Shown piece by piece: positions 55,562-63,701 of a stretch of 64,000 nt of DNA (positions within the stretch are counted from its first letter, which is position 1; every line of letters starts with the position of its first letter). The notes beneath the pieces are model-generated. The model saw nothing but the letters and a program-made list of their open reading frames with translations, had not been told where the DNA came from and ran no database searches. The DNA comes from Alkalispirochaeta americana. Lineage in GTDB: Bacteria; Spirochaetota; Spirochaetia; DSM-27196; Alkalispirochaetaceae. Location: positions 112,742 through 176,741 of the forward strand of contig NZ_FTMS01000005.1 in assembly GCF_900156105.1 (NCBI RefSeq), written 5' to 3'. Made by a program: the position numbers and the translations under genes.

Positions 55562-56061
55562 CGAGCCTCCTCCTGGCAGGATTCCACCGCCGAAACAAGG
55601 ATCTGATACATCTCTCGGGCATCTTTTGACCGAAGAAGGTCTTCCAGCATTTGCCGCCGTTGATAAAGGGTTATCAAGGTCTGAAGAACATTCCCCACCA
55701 GGTCATCGTTCTGCAGGGCAAACATCGATACAAGCTGCACCGGAAAGGTCACTTTGGGATCTCCCATGGAGGCAAACTCCACAGGTGTGCGCAAACGGAC
55801 AAAAAGTAGCGCCGATCGATGAACATGGATTGTGTCGGTATGGGGGATTGCGATTTTGGGCCCCTCCAGGGGAAGCCCCGAGGGATAGAGGCGTTCCCGG
55901 GCAAGAATCGCCTCAACAAAGGTGCGGCGACAGCGCCCCTCCTTGACAAGGTACTCTGCCATGGTCCGGAGGATCTCCTCCCGGGAATCACCGGCAAGAT
56001 CATCCAGAACCAGCGAGGGCTTGAGCATCCCTTGAAAATCCGAAAGCACGTTACGCATCAC
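55552..56061 (-). CDS. PTS EIIA component (fructose/nitrogen/galactitol type)
   Basis: A 169-residue type-2 EIIA domain. The phospho-His lies in PSGLPLEGPKIAIPHTDTIHV, a form close to GatA and also to PtsN proteins. No EIIB or EIIC is encoded in the window, and the gene precedes ptsI and ptsH in one operon, so a regulatory rather than transport role is favoured. The start is GTG 56061 or the adjacent ATG 56058, after a GGGGGG-rich stretch. Confidence 0.85.
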   Translation of the reverse strand: MMRNVLSDFQGMLKPSLVLDDLAGDSREEILRTMAEYLVKEGRCRRTFVEAILARERLYPSGLPLEGPKIAIPHTDTIHVHRSALLFVRLRTPVEFASMGDPKVTFPVQLVSMFALQNDDLVGNVLQTLITLYQRRQMLEDLLRSKDAREMYQILVSAVESCQEEARCN

Positions 56062-56090
56062 CCCCCCTTCGCGCGCCTCTACAAAACCCT

Positions 56091-56120
56091 ATTATAACCA
56101 ATTCTATCGATGACATGCAA
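56091..56120 (-). promoter_or_regulatory. Promoter of the EIIA-ptsI-ptsH operon
   Basis: TTGCAT (56120-56115), an 18-bp spacer and a perfect TATAAT (56096-56091), with a ~23-nt leader. Confidence 0.65.
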
Positions 56121-56195
56121 CGAGCACACAGAAGAATGAAAAAAAATTTCAAAAATGAGAAAATCAGACAAACTGATTGCCCATACGGTCCTTTC

Positions 56196-56225
56196 TTGAC
56201 ATTCCTCTCGGGAAAACCCGATACT
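56196..56225 (+). promoter_or_regulatory. Promoter of the diguanylate cyclase gene
   Basis: TTGACA (56196-56201), an 18-bp spacer and GATACT (56220-56225). The predicted start ~56232 falls at or just beyond the GTG at 56230. Confidence 0.55.
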
Positions 56226-56229
56226 TTCC

Positions 56230-58008
56230 GTGAGGGAACATCATACCCGGCCAGAAGAACCGGGGGATCAAAAGCGATTCGGGAGACAAGAAATACTGCG
56301 CATCACCACAACACCGCACCCTCTGGGAGGGACGTTTCTTCTCGCTCTCCTGGGCCTGCTCCTGGGACCTCTCTCTACCACTGTTTCCCATAGCGCAGCC
56401 CCGCTCCAGAGCGGTCCTGTCAGGAACATCTCGGTCCTGGAAGATCCCACGGGGCTTATGACCCTCCAGGATATACTGTCCTTGGGAGAAGGGGCTTTTG
56501 AACGCCACCAGGAAGACCGGGCCCCGAGCTATTCCTACAGCAGATCTGCCTTCTGGTTAAGGTTTCCTCTCTCGGGGGCGCCGCCAGGAACCACCTGGAT
56601 CCTGGAGGTTGCCTACCCACTCATCCAGAAGATGGACCTCTATCTGGTCAGTCACGGCGATTCCAGGGAGGTCCTTCACCACAGGGGTGGTTCGCACTAC
56701 CCTTTCTACGAGAGGCCCGTTTCATACCGGAACGTGGTTTTCCCCCTGGGAGGGCTCCAGGGCTCAAGCTATCAGGTGTACCTGCGGGTTCGATCCAATG
56801 GCGCCCTGGTCCTCCCCTTGAACCTTTGGCGGGCCGGAGATTTCACCGCCTCTCTGGCAAGAGAATATCTCTTGTTGGGGGCCTACTTTGGCATCCTTCT
56901 GATCCTGGTGCTCTACAATCTCTTCCTCTACCTCTTTGTGCGCCGCCGTTCCTACCTGTATTACCTGCTGTATGTTTCCTGCATTGCCGGATTTCACCTC
57001 TCCCTGACGGGTCTTGCCTTCCAGTATCTCTGGCCCGGCCACCCCTGGTGGGCAAACAGATCGGTCATGATCTTTATTGCAGGTTCCGTGGCAACACTCC
57101 AGGTCTTCGCATCGGAGCTCCTCTCGCTGAAAACAGCAGCGCCCCGCTTCTATCGTCTCCTCAGGTGCTCAGCGGCCGGAGCAGTGCTCATGATCGTTCC
57201 AGCCCTGGTTCTCCCCTATACGCCGGCGATGCTCATGACGATCGCGGGCTTCATCATGGCCTCTGTTATCTTCTGCGTAACAATTCTAAGCACCCTCAGA
57301 GGGCGGGATCGGCTCACATGGTATTTTTTTACCGCCTGGATGCTCATGATCATCGCGGGGATTCTTCTCAGCGCCCGCAGTCTGGCGATCCTCCCTCATT
57401 CTTTTCTTACGCTCTTTGGCATCCAGGTTGCGTCCATTCTGGAAATCGTCATACTGTCCCTTGCCCTGGCTCACCGGGCACGGTTGCTTGACCAACAGCG
57501 AAAAATTGCCCGCCACCAGGCGGCAACCGATGGCCTGACAGGCCTGACAAACCGGAGGTATTTCGAAGATTACGCGAGCGAAATTATTCAAAGCTCCCGT
57601 GCTTCTGACACTCCCCTGGCGCTGGTACTCTTCGACCTGGATCACTTCAAGAAGGTGAACGATACCTACGGCCATGATGCAGGTGATACTGTGCTGCAGA
57701 CAATAGCCCAGCGACTAACCAATCATCTAAGGTCTTCCGATGCCCTGAGCCGCTACGGAGGCGAGGAGTTTGTCTTTCTCCTCCCTCAGGCTACCAGGGA
57801 AGAGGCTCTGCAAAAGGCTGAAGAGGTGCGAAGCATTCTTTCCCAGCAACCAATCAGCCTGGACGATCAACAGCCGATCACCGTCACGGCCAGCTTTGGA
57901 GTAGCCTGTCTCAAAAACGAGCCGACCCTGCGGGAACTCATGAAGCGTGCCGATGCGGCTCTGTACCAGGCAAAACATCACGGGCGAAACCGGGTCGCCT
58001 CTGGATGA
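56230..58008 (+). CDS. Membrane diguanylate cyclase (7TMR-DISM sensor plus GGDEF)
   Basis: Up to 592 residues that make cyclic di-GMP. After a signal peptide (TFLLALLGLLLGPLSTTV) comes a periplasmic 7TMR-DISMED2-type domain (~65-205), seven membrane helices (~210-415), and a GGDEF domain (~435-592). The domain has TDGLTGLTNRRYFE, FDLDHFKKVND, an intact GGEEF active site and the inhibitory RxxD site (RSSD) five residues before it. GTG 56230 has no ribosome site and nearly coincides with the predicted transcript start. A CTG at 56296 after GGGAG would give a normal signal peptide. The start is unresolved. Confidence 0.9.
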   Translation: MREHHTRPEEPGDQKRFGRQEILRITTTPHPLGGTFLLALLGLLLGPLSTTVSHSAAPLQSGPVRNISVLEDPTGLMTLQDILSLGEGAFERHQEDRAPSYSYSRSAFWLRFPLSGAPPGTTWILEVAYPLIQKMDLYLVSHGDSREVLHHRGGSHYPFYERPVSYRNVVFPLGGLQGSSYQVYLRVRSNGALVLPLNLWRAGDFTASLAREYLLLGAYFGILLILVLYNLFLYLFVRRRSYLYYLLYVSCIAGFHLSLTGLAFQYLWPGHPWWANRSVMIFIAGSVATLQVFASELLSLKTAAPRFYRLLRCSAAGAVLMIVPALVLPYTPAMLMTIAGFIMASVIFCVTILSTLRGRDRLTWYFFTAWMLMIIAGILLSARSLAILPHSFLTLFGIQVASILEIVILSLALAHRARLLDQQRKIARHQAATDGLTGLTNRRYFEDYASEIIQSSRASDTPLALVLFDLDHFKKVNDTYGHDAGDTVLQTIAQRLTNHLRSSDALSRYGGEEFVFLLPQATREEALQKAEEVRSILSQQPISLDDQQPITVTASFGVACLKNEPTLRELMKRADAALYQAKHHGRNRVASG

Positions 58009-58055
58009 CCCCGAAGGAAGAACCTGAGAAGAAATCCCCCGAAGACCCGCAAACC

Positions 58056-58084
58056 TTGCGCCGTCCGAAAGATTGCGTTATCTT
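58056..58084 (+). promoter_or_regulatory. Promoter of the receiver gene at 58096
   Basis: TTGCGC (58056-58061), a 17-bp spacer and TATCTT (58079-58084). The predicted start, 58091, is five bases before ATG 58096. Confidence 0.4.
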
Positions 58085-58095
58085 TGAAGCACATT

Positions 58096-58509
58096 ATGAG
58101 CAAGCAAGCGATACTGTGCGTTGATGATGAGGTTATCATCCTTATGGCCCTCAAGCAGGAGTTGCGGTCCCATTTCAAGGACCAGTTCATCTACGAGGGT
58201 GCAGGAGATGCCCAAGAGGCGCTTGAAACAATCAACGAACTGGAACGCGACGGCGTCTCGGTGATCCTCATCATCTCGGACTGGCTGATGCCGGGGATCA
58301 AGGGAGATGAGTTCCTCTTCCGCGTCAATGAATCCCATCCCAACATCGCAGCGATCATGGTAACTGGCCATGCAGACCCCGAGTCGATCCAGACGATGAG
58401 GGAGCGCCTGGGCGATATCCGGGTAATCCACAAACCCTGGCGACATGCCGATATCATCAACGCGGTGCAGGCCTGCCTCACCCGGGAAGACCCTAATCAA
58501 TTAAACTGA
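58096..58509 (+). CDS. Single-domain response regulator
   Basis: A 137-residue lone receiver: acidic pair in ILCVDDEVII, acceptor Asp in LIISDWLMPGIKGDEF, Thr in IMVTGHAD and Lys in VIHKPWRHADI. The pattern SDWLMPG with KPW is that of regulators paired with HD-GYP, cyclase or hybrid-kinase partners. It is located between the diguanylate cyclase and, convergently, the sensor kinase, which has no receiver of its own. The pairing is inference. Confidence 0.88.
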   Translation: MSKQAILCVDDEVIILMALKQELRSHFKDQFIYEGAGDAQEALETINELERDGVSVILIISDWLMPGIKGDEFLFRVNESHPNIAAIMVTGHADPESIQTMRERLGDIRVIHKPWRHADIINAVQACLTREDPNQLN

Positions 58510-58538
58510 GAGGCCCTCGGCCGGGGACAGGCCCTCTC
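58508..58538. terminator. Imperfect hairpin between convergent genes
   Basis: GAGAGG (58508-58513) pairs with CCTCTC (58533-58538), extended by bulged G/C pairs. No T-run. Confidence 0.35.
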
Positions 58539-58575
58539 CCGGAGATGTCCTTCGATCTTGGCATACCCCTGTATC

Positions 58576-60348
58576 TTAATCGGGTTTATTCTGGTCTTCC
58601 TGTCGGGTCAGTCCTTCCGGAGGAATGTCCTGCTCTGGTGCGGCGGGCAAAACCACAACAAAACGCGTTTTTCCCGGTTCCGAGCTGAACCAGATGGTCC
58701 CCTGGTGTTTGGTAATTATGGTCCGGCAAATTTCCAGCCCCAGGCCTATTCCCTCACCGTGTTCTTTCGTTGTGAAGAAGGGATCAAAGATTCTGTCCTT
58801 CACCTCAGCAGGAATACCCGAGCCGGAATCCTCAATGGTAACACGGACATCGCCGTTCTCTCTCTCTGTGGTGATCACAATCTCTCCCTCACCAGGCCCG
58901 CTTTCAATCGCCTGGACCGCGTTGAGGATGAGGTTCATCCATACTTGTCCGAGCTGATCGGCCGCGCCCAGCACACGAAGTCCTGCAAAGTTTCGATGCA
59001 ACCGCACGCCTCGCTTGATGCGATTATACAGGATCGTAAGAACGCTCTCGATCCCCGCCTCCAGGGAAACCGGAAGATGCTTCCCTTCCGATTCGGGGTG
59101 CAAATAGGTCCTGAGGGCAGCCACAACCTTCTCTCCCTTCTCGGCGGCTACAGCCACTACCTGAGCTGTCCTTCGGGCCCCCACCAGAGCGGCGGCCCGG
59201 CGCAGAACCTCCCCACTGCGGGGATCATACAAAAAGGGAAGGAACTGCTCTACTTCGTCGTCTATTTCCATCTCCACCAGAAAATCGGCGGTCTCTCCCG
59301 GATGAGGCACCCGCTCCTGCTCAAGAAAGACCCGGAGATTCCCCTTGCGCGCGCGCGCACCTTGAGAGAACACAAGCTCACCACACCGGGGAAGAGCTGT
59401 CTGCAACAGACGCGAGTACAAATCACCCATCCCGCTACTCCAGGGATTTTCAAGGATCACGTCATTTGTTTGCCGGGAATCGAAGTAGCGAACCAGGGCA
59501 CCCCCCGAAGAAGAGATGGCAGCCAGGGGAGTGTTGAGCTCGTGGGCGATCCCGGCCGAGAGTTTTCCCAGAGCAGATAACCGCTCCGATTCCACCAGGC
59601 GACTTTGAGCATTTTCCAGCTCCTGGAGCGACCGTTGCAGTTCCCCGGTTCGTTCGACCACTCGTTCTTCCAGGCTTTCTTTTGCTTCGGTGAGCTGTGC
59701 ATTTTTTTCCAGGATATGGCGGGCCATATTGTTTATCAGGACGATCAGACTATTCAGGTCATGGTACGGCCCCAATTCAATTGGTTTCCCGTAATTTCCT
59801 CGGGATATTTCATCGATACCCTGGCGGATGGGAACAAACTCCCGGGAAATTTTCTTGATTATGAGAAACCGCGTGGCTACCAGGTTGGCCAGAACCACCG
59901 CTCCAATAATCACCAGGGCAAGCACGACAAAGCGGAAGCGCATGCCCCGAATCTCGGCATCGCTGAATTCCAGATACACTTCTCCCAGAACGAGCCCTTC
60001 CCGCTCCACCAGGCGGTGCACAGGAGGGATATACCGTGACGGGACAGAAGCCGGCCGAGAGACTATTTCACCCGTGGCGGAAGAATTCAGGACGATACCC
60101 GATATACGCCCCGACGAAAGCAGAACCTCGGCAATTCGCCGGGCCTGATCGTCATCGATGTTGTATAAAGGATCCTCCAGGATCACCTCGATTTCATCGG
60201 CCACGGTGCGGGAACTCCTGATGAGATCGTCGGTCATGGCATTGGTCATAAAGAGAATTGTTACAATTTCAAAGGCAACGATAATCGCTGCCGAGACCAG
60301 GATTGTCATCCTCTGGGCGTCCGAGAGAAGCCCTCTTGATCGTTTCAT
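58576..60348 (-). CDS. Membrane sensor histidine kinase with HAMP-like region
   Basis: 590 residues: membrane helix ~15-38, a ~90-residue periplasmic loop, helix ~138-162, a HAMP-like region and a coiled coil (~205-265). HisKA follows (phospho-His in AGIAHELNTPLAAIS), with an unusual ~110-residue insertion between the two dimerisation helices. HATPase has NLILNAVQAIE, DSGSGIP and GIGLGLEICRTI. The start ATG overlaps the stop of the binding-protein gene as ATGA, so the small periplasmic protein is the likely input partner. Confidence 0.88.
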   Translation of the reverse strand: MKRSRGLLSDAQRMTILVSAAIIVAFEIVTILFMTNAMTDDLIRSSRTVADEIEVILEDPLYNIDDDQARRIAEVLLSSGRISGIVLNSSATGEIVSRPASVPSRYIPPVHRLVEREGLVLGEVYLEFSDAEIRGMRFRFVVLALVIIGAVVLANLVATRFLIIKKISREFVPIRQGIDEISRGNYGKPIELGPYHDLNSLIVLINNMARHILEKNAQLTEAKESLEERVVERTGELQRSLQELENAQSRLVESERLSALGKLSAGIAHELNTPLAAISSSGGALVRYFDSRQTNDVILENPWSSGMGDLYSRLLQTALPRCGELVFSQGARARKGNLRVFLEQERVPHPGETADFLVEMEIDDEVEQFLPFLYDPRSGEVLRRAAALVGARRTAQVVAVAAEKGEKVVAALRTYLHPESEGKHLPVSLEAGIESVLTILYNRIKRGVRLHRNFAGLRVLGAADQLGQVWMNLILNAVQAIESGPGEGEIVITTERENGDVRVTIEDSGSGIPAEVKDRIFDPFFTTKEHGEGIGLGLEICRTIITKHQGTIWFSSEPGKTRFVVVLPAAPEQDIPPEGLTRQEDQNKPD

Positions 60349-61124
60349 CGGTACCCCTCAAGAATAGTTGCCACAACGCCCTCGTCAATAATATCCCGGA
60401 GTATCTTCTCTAAAACAGGACGAAGTTCCATCGCGGGCGAGGCCCGGGAGAGGGCAATAAAAAGATCCGTTCCGTGGGCAGGCTGATAGATCGCGGGGCC
60501 CACCAGAGACTCCATCCCCAACTGGCGTATATCCCAGAGAAGATTCGGTATGGTGCCCACCAGAACTGACACCCGGCCATGGTACAGCATCCTGAGAAGC
60601 TGTCGCTCCGAGGAAACGGTGATCTTTTCTATCTTCGTATCCGAGTTGAAGGGTTCAAAATAGACCGAGTCGCGCACCTGACCTACCCGCAGGGAATAAA
60701 GATCCCGATAGCTCTGGAGAATGTCCTCAGAGCCCCGCAGGGTATAGAACGCAGGAGAAACGGCCGTGTAGGAAGGCGAAAGATAGTGGAGGTATGTTTC
60801 CCGCTCGGCCGACCAGGCAATGCCGGTCATGATGTGAGCTTCTCCGGTGCGCAACATTTCCAGCGCCCGCGGCCAGGAATGACGCTGGACCACAACGGGA
60901 ATGCCCAAGCGCGTTTCGATTTCCCGAACGAGTTCCAGATCTATCCCCGATACCAGATCTCCCGAGGAATCGGCAAGCCGAAAGGGGGGCCAGACATCGG
61001 TTGCCAGAACAAGATGCTCCGGCAGGGCCTCACCAGAGGAGACCAGGAAGACGCTCAGCACAAGAACCAGACCTGCCCGTTTCAGGAAAAAGAGACTTCG
61101 CTGATCTGGCCAGGCCCTATTCAT
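60345..61124 (-). CDS. Periplasmic amino-acid-type binding protein (SBP_bac_3 family), probable sensor partner
   Basis: 259 residues with a signal peptide (AGLVLVLSVFLVSSGEAL). The type II periplasmic-binding fold is visible: LVLATDVWPPFRLADSSGDL, SGIDLELVREIETRLG, ALEMLRTGEAHIMTGIAWSAER and ALSRASPAM. No permease or ATPase gene is adjacent. It is coupled instead to a histidine kinase, so ligand sensing is inferred. Aromatic-rich motifs resemble amino-acid or cyclohexadienyl-dehydratase-like binders. ATG 61124 has GGAGGA upstream. Confidence 0.85.
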   Translation of the reverse strand: MNRAWPDQRSLFFLKRAGLVLVLSVFLVSSGEALPEHLVLATDVWPPFRLADSSGDLVSGIDLELVREIETRLGIPVVVQRHSWPRALEMLRTGEAHIMTGIAWSAERETYLHYLSPSYTAVSPAFYTLRGSEDILQSYRDLYSLRVGQVRDSVYFEPFNSDTKIEKITVSSERQLLRMLYHGRVSVLVGTIPNLLWDIRQLGMESLVGPAIYQPAHGTDLFIALSRASPAMELRPVLEKILRDIIDEGVVATILEGYR

Positions 61125-61157
61125 GATTCCTCCTGCTGCAGAAGCGCTTCTCTCACG

Positions 61158-61173
61158 CCCCCTCTTAAGGGGG
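61158..61173 (-). promoter_or_regulatory. Hairpin in the leader of the binding-protein gene
   Basis: CCCCCT (61158-61163) and AGGGGG (61168-61173) with a 4-nt loop, ~35 nt before ATG 61124. Function unknown. The rest of 61125-61329 shows no gene or further signal I can support. Confidence 0.3.
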
Positions 61174-61329
61174 ATGCCTTTGAATGTAAGAATACACGAT
61201 GAACCCCCACTTTGCCATAACAGGATCTCTTTGTTAGACTCAGGGGAGCAGGAAAATCGTGGAATCGGGGAGTGCCGATCAGGGAGTCCCCGGGACGCTT
61301 CAAAACCGGTTGTTTCAGAAAAAGGTCAA

Positions 61330-61926
61330 ATGCCAGTGAAATGGAATCAACGGCGGGCTGTCGCCCTGGAATACCTCCGGAAAATCTACCGCTACGATCC
61401 GGAAACCGCCTCCTACACCATTGATGTGCGTCTTCCTGATTACTCCTACGCCTTCAGCCAGTGGGCTCACCCCTGGGAAGAGGTGCCCGAGGTTAACCCG
61501 GGGCTTGTCCAATATTTGAAGGAGTGTTCCGACGATATTCCCTACGAGGCGCCACTGCAAATTGTCTTCGGGATCGAGGGGCCCCGAGGCCAGGCTATGG
61601 AGCGGGAACTCAGTATCAGCATCCGGAAATATTTCCGCTACGAGCTTTTTATCGAACGTCGGCGCCTGCGCCGCCTCTGGCAACGGGCGCTCCACTACAT
61701 GGCAATCTCCGTGGTGTTTCTCATTGCGGGAACTCTGCTGGGACCTGAAACGGGGGACCATCTGGTGAGACTGACCCTCAGGCAGGGCCTCAATGTGGGC
61801 GGTTGGGTTTTCATGTGGGAGGCGATCCACCAGATCACCTTCCAGCAACAGAATCTGCGCCGGACCATCGCCGACTACACCCGATTTCTTGATGCCCGGA
61901 TCAGCTTTGAGAGATCAGAACTATGA
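61330..61926 (+). CDS. Small membrane protein of unknown function (198 aa)
   Basis: 198 residues. The N-terminal ~130 are soluble (RAVALEYLRKIYRYDPETAS, EVPEVNPGLVQYLKECSDDI). Then come a basic stretch (RRRLRRLWQR) and two hydrophobic segments (YMAISVVFLIAGTLLG and VGGWVFMWEAIHQI), followed by a short amphipathic tail. ATG 61330 follows AAGGT. It converges on the BCCT gene with a 12-nt gap. I recognise no family; the layout suggests a two-helix membrane anchor with a cytosolic N-domain. Confidence 0.7.
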   Translation: MPVKWNQRRAVALEYLRKIYRYDPETASYTIDVRLPDYSYAFSQWAHPWEEVPEVNPGLVQYLKECSDDIPYEAPLQIVFGIEGPRGQAMERELSISIRKYFRYELFIERRRLRRLWQRALHYMAISVVFLIAGTLLGPETGDHLVRLTLRQGLNVGGWVFMWEAIHQITFQQQNLRRTIADYTRFLDARISFERSEL

Positions 61927-61938
61927 TGGCCGCGCTGC

Positions 61939-63645
61939 TCAGGAGATCTTTGTCGTCCCTGCTCCAGGAGATTTGGAGTGATGGAGTCGTCCTGATATCT
62001 TCATGAGCTGTTGAAACAGTTTCAGGTCCCGCAGGCGTTTTTGACGCTCCTGGGAAACCCGAACACTATTCACCAGCATAATGCTCATCAGAACCAGTAG
62101 CAGAGCGAAGGGCAGGCCGGTGCTGATAACTGCCGTCTGAAGCGCCATCAACGCCTGCTCACCGCCAATCAGGAGCAACACCGCCGCTACTGCACCCTCA
62201 AGAACCGCCCAGAAGATTCGCTGTCCCACGGGCGTCTTGATTCGGCCGCCCGATGTAATGTTATTGATCACCAGCGAGCCGGAGTCACTGGACGTGACAA
62301 AAAAGAAGATAACCATTGCTGTTGCCAGCACACTCAGAGCCAGGCTTATCGCCCCCTGCAGGACCGGTATATTGATGCGGGCCAGCATTTCGAAGAGAGC
62401 CACAGGGAGATTCCCCTGTACGGTCGCAAACAAGGCGCCCTCACCAACCTGGTTTACGTAAATTGCCGTGCTGCCAAAGACCGACATCCACAGAAATGAC
62501 AACAGGGGAGGCACTACCATAACGGCGGTCACAAACTCGCGAATGGTGCGCCCCCGTGAAATTCGGGCAATAAACATGCCCACGAAAGGAGACCAGGAAA
62601 TCCACCAGGCAAGATAGAAAACCGACCAGCTCCCCTGCCAACTGCTCTGTTCGCCCGATCCGATAAAAAACGATGATTTGATCAAATCACCCAGATACAG
62701 GCCAAGCGCGTTGGTAAAGAGCCGGATAATGTAGCCCGTTGGGCCCACGACCAGGATAAATACAAGAAAGGCTGCGGCAAGCTTCATGTTCAGCTCGGAC
62801 AAGATACGAACACCCTTGTCGATACCGCTAACCACAGAAATTGTTGCGATGGCTGTCACACCGGCAATGAGCGCAATCTGAATCATCGTGCTATAGGGCA
62901 GTCCGGTTAAATGGTTCAAACCGCTGTTGATCTGCTGGACACCCAATCCCAGCGACGTAGCCAGGCCAAAGAGTGTTGCCAGAATGGCCAGTATGTCGAT
63001 CAGGTCACCCCAAAACCCGAATACCCGTTTTCCCAGTAACGGGAAGAACACTGACCGCAGCGACAGCGGAAGCCCCTTGTTATACGCAAAAAATGCCAGG
63101 GCCAACGCAATAATGGTGTAGACACCCCAGGGATGAAGGCCCCAGTGAAAGAACGTGGTCGCCATAGCGCTGACGGCCGCATCGGGGCTGGTGAAAACCG
63201 GTGGTGTAAAGGCTGCATGATACAGGGGCTCCCCCACCGCCCAGAACATCAGGCCGATACCCATCCCGGCTGAGATCAGCATGGAATACCAGGCGAAGTT
63301 GGAGAATTCCGGCTTGGCATCAACCCCGCCAATCTTGACGGTCCCCAGGCGCGAGAAGGCAAAGACCAGACTCACGACAATAAAAAAGTTGCTGGCCAGT
63401 ATGAATACCCAGTCAAAGCGGGTAATTATGAAGCTCTGTACCGTGGCAAACACCGCATTGGCACGTTCCAGATCGAGCATCGCCAACCCGGCAAAGAGCA
63501 AAATAAAGGCCGCCGCCGCCAGGCTGACCACGGGGTTCATGTCCAGGCCCCATCGGGTGAAGTTCCGCTCAAAGAGGCGCTGTTCTGCTTCCCGGGCTAA
63601 CTGTTGCCGCTCCTCATGTGCGGGATCATGAATATCTGTTGCCAT
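61939..63645 (-). CDS. BCCT-family betaine/carnitine/choline transporter
   Basis: A 568-residue carrier with twelve predicted membrane helices. The family signatures are present: the glycine-rich GMGIGLMFWAVGEPLYH of TM3 and the aromatic WWISWSPFVGMFIARISRG of TM8, with TM-box residues for trimethylammonium binding. The TM3 motif (Gly-Met-Gly-Ile-Gly) is the form of Na+-coupled BetP-like carriers. It would import glycine betaine or a relative as an osmoprotectant. ATG 63645 is the first base of the transcript predicted from the promoter at 63652-63681; a longer frame simply reads through the promoter. Confidence 0.92.
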   Translation of the reverse strand: MATDIHDPAHEERQQLAREAEQRLFERNFTRWGLDMNPVVSLAAAAFILLFAGLAMLDLERANAVFATVQSFIITRFDWVFILASNFFIVVSLVFAFSRLGTVKIGGVDAKPEFSNFAWYSMLISAGMGIGLMFWAVGEPLYHAAFTPPVFTSPDAAVSAMATTFFHWGLHPWGVYTIIALALAFFAYNKGLPLSLRSVFFPLLGKRVFGFWGDLIDILAILATLFGLATSLGLGVQQINSGLNHLTGLPYSTMIQIALIAGVTAIATISVVSGIDKGVRILSELNMKLAAAFLVFILVVGPTGYIIRLFTNALGLYLGDLIKSSFFIGSGEQSSWQGSWSVFYLAWWISWSPFVGMFIARISRGRTIREFVTAVMVVPPLLSFLWMSVFGSTAIYVNQVGEGALFATVQGNLPVALFEMLARINIPVLQGAISLALSVLATAMVIFFFVTSSDSGSLVINNITSGGRIKTPVGQRIFWAVLEGAVAAVLLLIGGEQALMALQTAVISTGLPFALLLVLMSIMLVNSVRVSQERQKRLRDLKLFQQLMKISGRLHHSKSPGAGTTKIS

Positions 63646-63651
63646 ACGACG

Positions 63652-63681
63652 ATTATAGGAACCAGGCGTTTCCCCTGTCAA
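63652..63681 (-). promoter_or_regulatory. Consensus sigma-70 promoter of the BCCT gene, leaderless
   Basis: Perfect TTGACA (63681-63676), an 18-bp spacer and perfect TATAAT (63657-63652). Plus one falls on 63645, the A of the ATG. Confidence 0.75.
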
Positions 63682-63701
63682 ACAGTGTATGCAAGATTAT
63701 A

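Noticed and set aside
63646..63681. Longer BCCT start at TTG 63681
   Set aside because: Those twelve codons are exactly the TTGACA-18-TATAAT promoter, so they are not expected to be in the mRNA.
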